Shown here in pieces: positions 5,362-8,827 of a DNA stretch of 8,827 bases. The DNA is from Acidimicrobiaceae bacterium (GTDB lineage: Bacteria > Actinomycetota > Acidimicrobiia > Acidimicrobiales > Palsa-688). The DNA lies in contig DAHWQF010000118.1 of the NCBI GenBank assembly GCA_027334785.1, positions 1 to 8,827 on the forward strand, read 5' to 3'. The notes beneath the pieces are model-generated. The model saw nothing but the letters and a program-made list of their open reading frames with translations. It was not told where the DNA came from and ran no database searches. Positions within the stretch are counted from its first letter, which is position 1; the number at the start of each line of letters is the position of its first letter. A program made the position numbers and the translations under genes.

Positions 5362-7896
5362 CTAAACCCTAGCCGCCTGGGCGAGCTGGTTGGCGCTACG
5401 CAGCACGCCCGGCGCGATGAGCTGAGCCGGCTCGAGCGCCCGGGGGCAGTTCACTCTTACCCGTCGCGACTCGCCCGCCAGGAGCGTGAAGACCATGTCG
5501 TCCACGGTTGCGTCGGGGTCAGCGCGGTCAGCCAACAGGGCCACGTCGCGCTGGAGGGTGGCGGCTTCCACGACGACCTCGTAGCCGCCCGGCACCGGCT
5601 CTACATGGGCTTCGAGCGCCGGCGCCGGCAGCGCCAGGTCCTTGTCCTCGCCATAAAACCACAGGGCGCGATGCCCATTGCCGGCCACCACGAGGACCTC
5701 ACGGGCCGGGTCGCCCGCCGTGGCAACACCGCTGTCCAGGGCGACAGCTGCGCTCTCACCGGGCGCAGCGACAACAGAGGCGCCCGACTTTGCCAGCACT
5801 TCGCCCGAAAAACCCAGCCTCGCCACCTCGAGGTCGAGCTGCCAGGGCTCTGGGCCGTCGTTCACGGCGACCGCAGCCAGGGCGGCGTCGACGCCCGGCG
5901 CGACATCGCCCGGCTGAACGCTGAGCAGGCGGTCGACGTAGGCGCGCCGCAGGGCGTACCAGAGCGGCTTTCGCCGGCCGTCGCCATCGACAGCGGCCCA
6001 GGACAGCACGGGCCAGCAGTCGTTCAACTGCCAAAGGATCGTGCCTCGGCACCGGGGCGTGAGGGAACGCCAGTACTCGACCGCACAGCTCACGGCCCGG
6101 GCCTGGTTGAGCGAGGTCGCCCAGTGCCAGTCTTCGAACGACGCCGGGGCCGGGAAGTGGTTGGCGACCCAGCGGTCGAGCTTGTCTAAGCCGCCCGTCT
6201 GCTTCTCGTGCACAGCCAAGGCGGCGCTCGTTTTGTCGAACTGGCCGTCGAGCGCCCTGGCCAGGGTGGGCCACGTCGGCGGCCCCTGCCACCCGAACTC
6301 GGCCACGAACCGGGGCCGCCAGTCCCGGTAGGCCGTGTAGTCCTTCTCGTTCCAGACGTCCCAGACGTGGACACTGCCATAACGGGGGTCGTTCGGGTGG
6401 GCTTCGTGGCCGAAGGACCAGGGGCTGCCCGCCATGTAAGGCCTCGTCGGGTCCAGCTCGGCCAAAAGGGCGGGGAACAGCTCGAAGTAATAGCCAGAGC
6501 CCCACGTCCGGCCCTGGAGGCGCGGCTCCCAGCCCCAGTCCTCATGGCCCCAGAGGTTCTCGTTGCTGCCGCTCCAAGCGGCGACGCTGGCGTGCGAAGA
6601 CAGCCTGGTGATGGCTTCCCTGGCCTCGGCTTCGATCTCCGAGCGGAGCGGCTCCTCCTCGGCGTAGGCGGCGCAGGCGAGCATGAAGTCCTGCCACACC
6701 ATGAGGCCGTACTCGTCTGCCAGGTCGTAGAAGTCCTCGCTCTCGTAGATCCCTCCGCCCCAGACCCGCAAGAGGTTGACATTGGCCGCCCGGGCATCCT
6801 CCAGGCGCCGGCGGTACCACTCCCGGTCAATGCGCGAGGGAAAGCAGTCCTCGGGGATCCAGTTGGCGCCTCGGACCTGGACGGCCCGCCCGTTCACCAC
6901 AAAGCCGAGCCGGCTGCCCCGCCCGTCGGCCGCCGTGTCGAGCTCGACCGAACGCAAACCGAGGCGCGCCTCCCAAGTCGAAAGCACATCGCCGGCCGGG
7001 AGCCCGAGCCTGACACGGGCCGGGTAGAGAGGCTGGGCCCCGTACCCCGCCGGCCACCACAGCTCAGCGTCGGGGATGTCCAAGCGCAGAACCGCTGAGC
7101 TCTCGCTCGCTGCCACCTCGGTCGTCACCACCTGGCCGGCGACCTCGGCCTCGAGGCCGAGAGGGCCCGCCTCGCCCGGCGCCGCCCGTTCGAGCTCGAC
7201 GTGTAGCTCCACCCGCACCGGGGCCCGACGAGGCGAGGAGGCGTCAGCGTAAGGGGCTTCGCCGGCGCCGGCTGGGCCGGCGAGGTCGACGCGCACCAGG
7301 GGCCTGACCCCGGCGATGCGGGCTACCCGCCAGCGCTCGAGGGAGACCGGGCGCCAGATGCCAGCCGTGGCGAGGTCGGGCCCCCAGTCCCAGCCGAAGT
7401 TGCAAGCCATCTTGCGGATGGCGTTGAAAGGGTGCACGTTCGTGTGGGGCCTAGGGCCGAGCGCCTCGCTCATGCGCTCTGCCTCGGGGATGGGGCCCTT
7501 CAGGTCCACAGCCAGCACGTTGTTGCCCTCGGCCAGGGCGGCGCGGGCATCGAAGCGGTAGCTCCGGTGCATATTGGCCGTCCTCCCGAGCACCTGGTGG
7601 TTGAGCCGCACGGTGGCAACGGTGTCGAGGCCCAAGAAGACGAGGTCGGCCCGCTCGCCGGGCGCCGGTGCGGTCGCCTCGAAGCTGGTCTCGTAGGACC
7701 AGTCACAGCGGCCGACCCAGGCGTGCAGGAGCTCATTGGTACCTACGTAGGGGTCGGGCAGCACGCCCGCCGCCATGAGGTCGGTGCTCACGCAGCCGGG
7801 CACGCCAGCGGGCAGCCGCCGGCCGCTCAGCTCGGCCGGCACGGGCCCCGCGGTCGCCACCACTGTCCAGCCTTCGTCCAGGCGCCTTGTACCCAC
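5362..7896 (-). CDS. beta-mannosidase, glycoside hydrolase family 2
   Basis: The 844-residue enzyme removes beta-D-mannose from non-reducing ends of manno-oligosaccharides or glycans. It has no signal peptide, so it is cytoplasmic. The usual length (about 820-860) and domain order are complete. The N-terminal sugar-binding jelly roll (about 1-185) includes VPGCVSTDLMAAGVLPDPYVGTNE-like sequence and FGWDWG at 167-172. An immunoglobulin-like domain follows (about 190-300). The TIM barrel opens with ANWIPEDCFP (Asn345) and has RVWGGG at 377-382. The acid/base is Glu446 in SGSNEN, and the nucleophile is Glu533 in FVAEFGWQ. The 87-residue spacing fits GH2 beta-mannosidases, and WQDFMLACAAY is a family hallmark. 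Many relatives have GNNE where this one has GSNE. C-terminal beta domains complete the protein. The GTG start has AGGGAG 5 bases upstream. The gene lies between an amidase and an SGNH esterase on the same strand. No transporter or regulator is visible. Confidence 0.93.
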   Translation of the reverse strand: MGTRRLDEGWTVVATAGPVPAELSGRRLPAGVPGCVSTDLMAAGVLPDPYVGTNELLHAWVGRCDWSYETSFEATAPAPGERADLVFLGLDTVATVRLNHQVLGRTANMHRSYRFDARAALAEGNNVLAVDLKGPIPEAERMSEALGPRPHTNVHPFNAIRKMACNFGWDWGPDLATAGIWRPVSLERWRVARIAGVRPLVRVDLAGPAGAGEAPYADASSPRRAPVRVELHVELERAAPGEAGPLGLEAEVAGQVVTTEVAASESSAVLRLDIPDAELWWPAGYGAQPLYPARVRLGLPAGDVLSTWEARLGLRSVELDTAADGRGSRLGFVVNGRAVQVRGANWIPEDCFPSRIDREWYRRRLEDARAANVNLLRVWGGGIYESEDFYDLADEYGLMVWQDFMLACAAYAEEEPLRSEIEAEAREAITRLSSHASVAAWSGSNENLWGHEDWGWEPRLQGRTWGSGYYFELFPALLAELDPTRPYMAGSPWSFGHEAHPNDPRYGSVHVWDVWNEKDYTAYRDWRPRFVAEFGWQGPPTWPTLARALDGQFDKTSAALAVHEKQTGGLDKLDRWVANHFPAPASFEDWHWATSLNQARAVSCAVEYWRSLTPRCRGTILWQLNDCWPVLSWAAVDGDGRRKPLWYALRRAYVDRLLSVQPGDVAPGVDAALAAVAVNDGPEPWQLDLEVARLGFSGEVLAKSGASVVAAPGESAAVALDSGVATAGDPAREVLVVAGNGHRALWFYGEDKDLALPAPALEAHVEPVPGGYEVVVEAATLQRDVALLADRADPDATVDDMVFTLLAGESRRVRVNCPRALEPAQLIAPGVLRSANQLAQAARV

Positions 7897-7901
7897 TTAC
7901 G

Positions 7902-7907
7902 CTCCCT
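7902..7907 (-). promoter_or_regulatory. Shine-Dalgarno site of the beta-mannosidase
   Basis: On the minus strand AGGGAG, within the purine run GGAAGGGAG, ends 5 bases before the GTG whose first base is 7896. It supports that start and contrasts with the missing site of the next gene downstream. Confidence 0.7.
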
Positions 7908-7990
7908 TCCACCGTGCGGCCGGTCTCACCCGAGCCGCGGCCCAACCTAATAAAGCGGTTCAGTTGCCGCCAGCCGTGCTCCCTGTCCGC

Positions 7991-8032
7991 CGGCCCTGCC
8001 TGTCGCCGGCCCTGCCTGTCGCCGGCGCTGCC
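7991..8032. repeat. 16-bp tandem repeat downstream of the amidase
   Basis: CGGCCCTGCCTGTCGC occurs twice without a mismatch, at 7991-8006 and 8007-8022. A partial third copy follows (8023-8032, CGGCGCTGCC). The array ends 5 bases from the amidase stop at 8038-8040 and lies in its 3' untranslated region. The period is not a multiple of three, as expected for non-coding DNA. Confidence 0.88.
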
Positions 8033-8037
8033 TCCGC

Positions 8038-8827
8038 TCAGAGGGCCGGCCGCCGGCCCGCCCAAGGGAGCACCCCCTCGAGCTGGGTGGCCACCCGGAA
8101 AAGGAGCGCCTCCGAGAAGGGGCCGCCGACCAGCTGGACGCCGATGGGGACGCCGGCCGGGCTCACGTGGGCCGGGAGCGAAACGGCCGGCTGGCCCGTC
8201 ACGTTGAACCCGGCCGTCATCACGGTCATGTGCAGCACCTCGAACGAGGGGCCGCCGTCAGCTGCGCCGGCGTGAACAGCCCGGAGCACCTCGCCGGCCA
8301 CCGGGGGCTCGACGGGCATGGTCGGGGTCAGCAGGATATCGAAATCGCGCCCCCAGGCCGCCACCATGGTCCTCGTCAGGCGCTGGAGGGTATGGACCGA
8401 CCTCGCGTACGTAGGGCTGCTTACGGCCATGGCTGCCGTGCGGTAGGCCCTTATGTGGGGCTCTGTCTTTTCCCAGTCGATTATCCCGTCCAGGTCGCCC
8501 AGGTCCGCGTTAGCCACGTTCAAAAAGGCGTTGACGAACTCCTCGGTCACATCGAGGCTCGCCGGCTCGACCACGTGCCCCAGGGCCTCGAGCGCCCGCC
8601 CGGCCACCACGGCCGCCTCGGCGCAAACCGGGCTCACCGGCAAGCCGAACGGCGCCTCCAACACGATCCCGACCCGCTGCCTCCCCGGATCCGCCCCGAC
8701 TTCGGAGACAAAAGGGCGCTCCGGTGCGGGGGCGTTGTACCACATGCCCGGGTCCGGGCCAGAAACGACGTCCAAGATGGCGGCGGCGTCGGCGACGTCG
8801 CGTGTAAGGGCCCCGTGGACCACGGCT
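8038..8827 (-). CDS. amidase signature family enzyme, C-terminal part
   Basis: The frame is open to the window edge, so about 262 C-terminal residues are seen and the start is outside. The visible part begins AVVHGALTRDVADAAAILDV, the segment that follows the catalytic core in amidase-signature proteins ('GPLTR-x-VADAA'). It continues with an Arg-Val-Gly-Ile strand (RQRVGIVLEAPFG), LEALGHVVEP, DILLTPTMPVEPP, and the C-terminal hallmark GFNVTGQPAVSLPAHVSP with GVPIGVQLVGGPFSE. These enzymes hydrolyse amides such as aryl or aliphatic amides, glutaminyl-tRNA intermediates or nylon oligomers, using a Ser-cisSer-Lys triad. That triad lies in the part not seen, so activity and substrate cannot be judged. 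It lacks the C-terminal tail typical of GatA, so a stand-alone amidase is more likely. It is upstream of the beta-mannosidase on the same strand, with a 141-base gap. Confidence 0.9.
   Translation of the reverse strand, partial: AVVHGALTRDVADAAAILDVVSGPDPGMWYNAPAPERPFVSEVGADPGRQRVGIVLEAPFGLPVSPVCAEAAVVAGRALEALGHVVEPASLDVTEEFVNAFLNVANADLGDLDGIIDWEKTEPHIRAYRTAAMAVSSPTYARSVHTLQRLTRTMVAAWGRDFDILLTPTMPVEPPVAGEVLRAVHAGAADGGPSFEVLHMTVMTAGFNVTGQPAVSLPAHVSPAGVPIGVQLVGGPFSEALLFRVATQLEGVLPWAGRRPAL

Larger units (their letters stand above)
7897..8037. other. intergenic region before the beta-mannosidase
   Basis: This 141-base gap is the longest non-coding stretch in the window. The part next to the amidase stop holds the 16-bp tandem repeat. 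The middle has an A/T-rich island for this genome (CCTAATAAAG, 7945-7954). On the minus strand it gives TTTATTAGG, a possible -10 region about 50 bases before the GTG start, but no convincing -35. An imperfect short inverted repeat, CAACC...GGTT, flanks the island (7943-7960) and might bind a regulator. The gap suggests that the beta-mannosidase may have its own promoter. Confidence 0.35.

Noticed and set aside
6208..7098. 296-codon plus-strand open frame opposite the beta-mannosidase
   Set aside because: The beta-mannosidase has an intact catalytic core here; the antisense product has no family features and no credible start.
1..8827. Defence system, mobile element, integrase or attachment site
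   Set aside because: No transposase, recombinase, nuclease, toxin-antitoxin pair, tRNA edge or terminal inverted repeats are visible; all larger frames have ordinary metabolic or envelope assignments.

Overview
The window reads as chromosomal DNA of a high-GC actinobacterium. Codons are strongly GC-rich at the third position, TTG and GTG starts are common, Shine-Dalgarno sites are AGGAGG-like, and the protein families (DHA2 efflux pump, Mtb12-like secreted protein, XynE-like SGNH hydrolase) are typical of Actinomycetota. I cannot place it lower than phylum with confidence. There is no phage, transposon, CRISPR or RNA gene in view, and no gene-free stretch longer than about 140 bases, so nearly everything is protein-coding.

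Layout. Bases 1-651 (+) are the 3' end of a DHA2-type MFS transporter. After a TGGCCA hairpin comes a small secreted protein (706-1212, +) that resembles mycobacterial Mtb12. It converges on a class I SAM methyltransferase (1270-2007, -), and between the two lies an array of 11-bp repeats. The methyltransferase follows a GNAT acetyltransferase (2051-2755, -) with a 43-base gap, so the two probably form an operon. Thirty-seven bases beyond the GNAT start, a secreted alpha/beta hydrolase starts in the opposite direction (2793-3899, +). A period-18 tandem repeat encodes its post-signal-peptide linker. It converges, with a 10-base gap, on the last gene of a minus-strand set: a partial amidase (8038-8827), a GH2 beta-mannosidase (5362-7896) and a secreted SGNH/GDSL esterase (3910-5322).

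How the genes may work together. The cytoplasmic GH2 enzyme and the exported SGNH esterase are 39 bases apart. They fit a small hemicellulose or acetylated-mannoside unit in which the esterase acts outside and the glycosidase inside; this is inference, since no sugar transporter or regulator is visible. Four proteins are exported or in the membrane (MFS pump, Mtb12-like protein, alpha/beta hydrolase, SGNH esterase), so much of the window concerns the cell surface.

The most unusual signals are at the DNA level. Three short tandem arrays of different period (11, 18 and 16 bp) lie in 7 kb. The 11-bp array puts stop codons in all three frames on both strands between two convergent genes. The beta-mannosidase and the SGNH esterase share one reading frame, separated by a single TAG and 13 sense codons, and the downstream gene has no good ribosome-binding site. 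I did not find convincing evidence of a wholly new multi-gene system.
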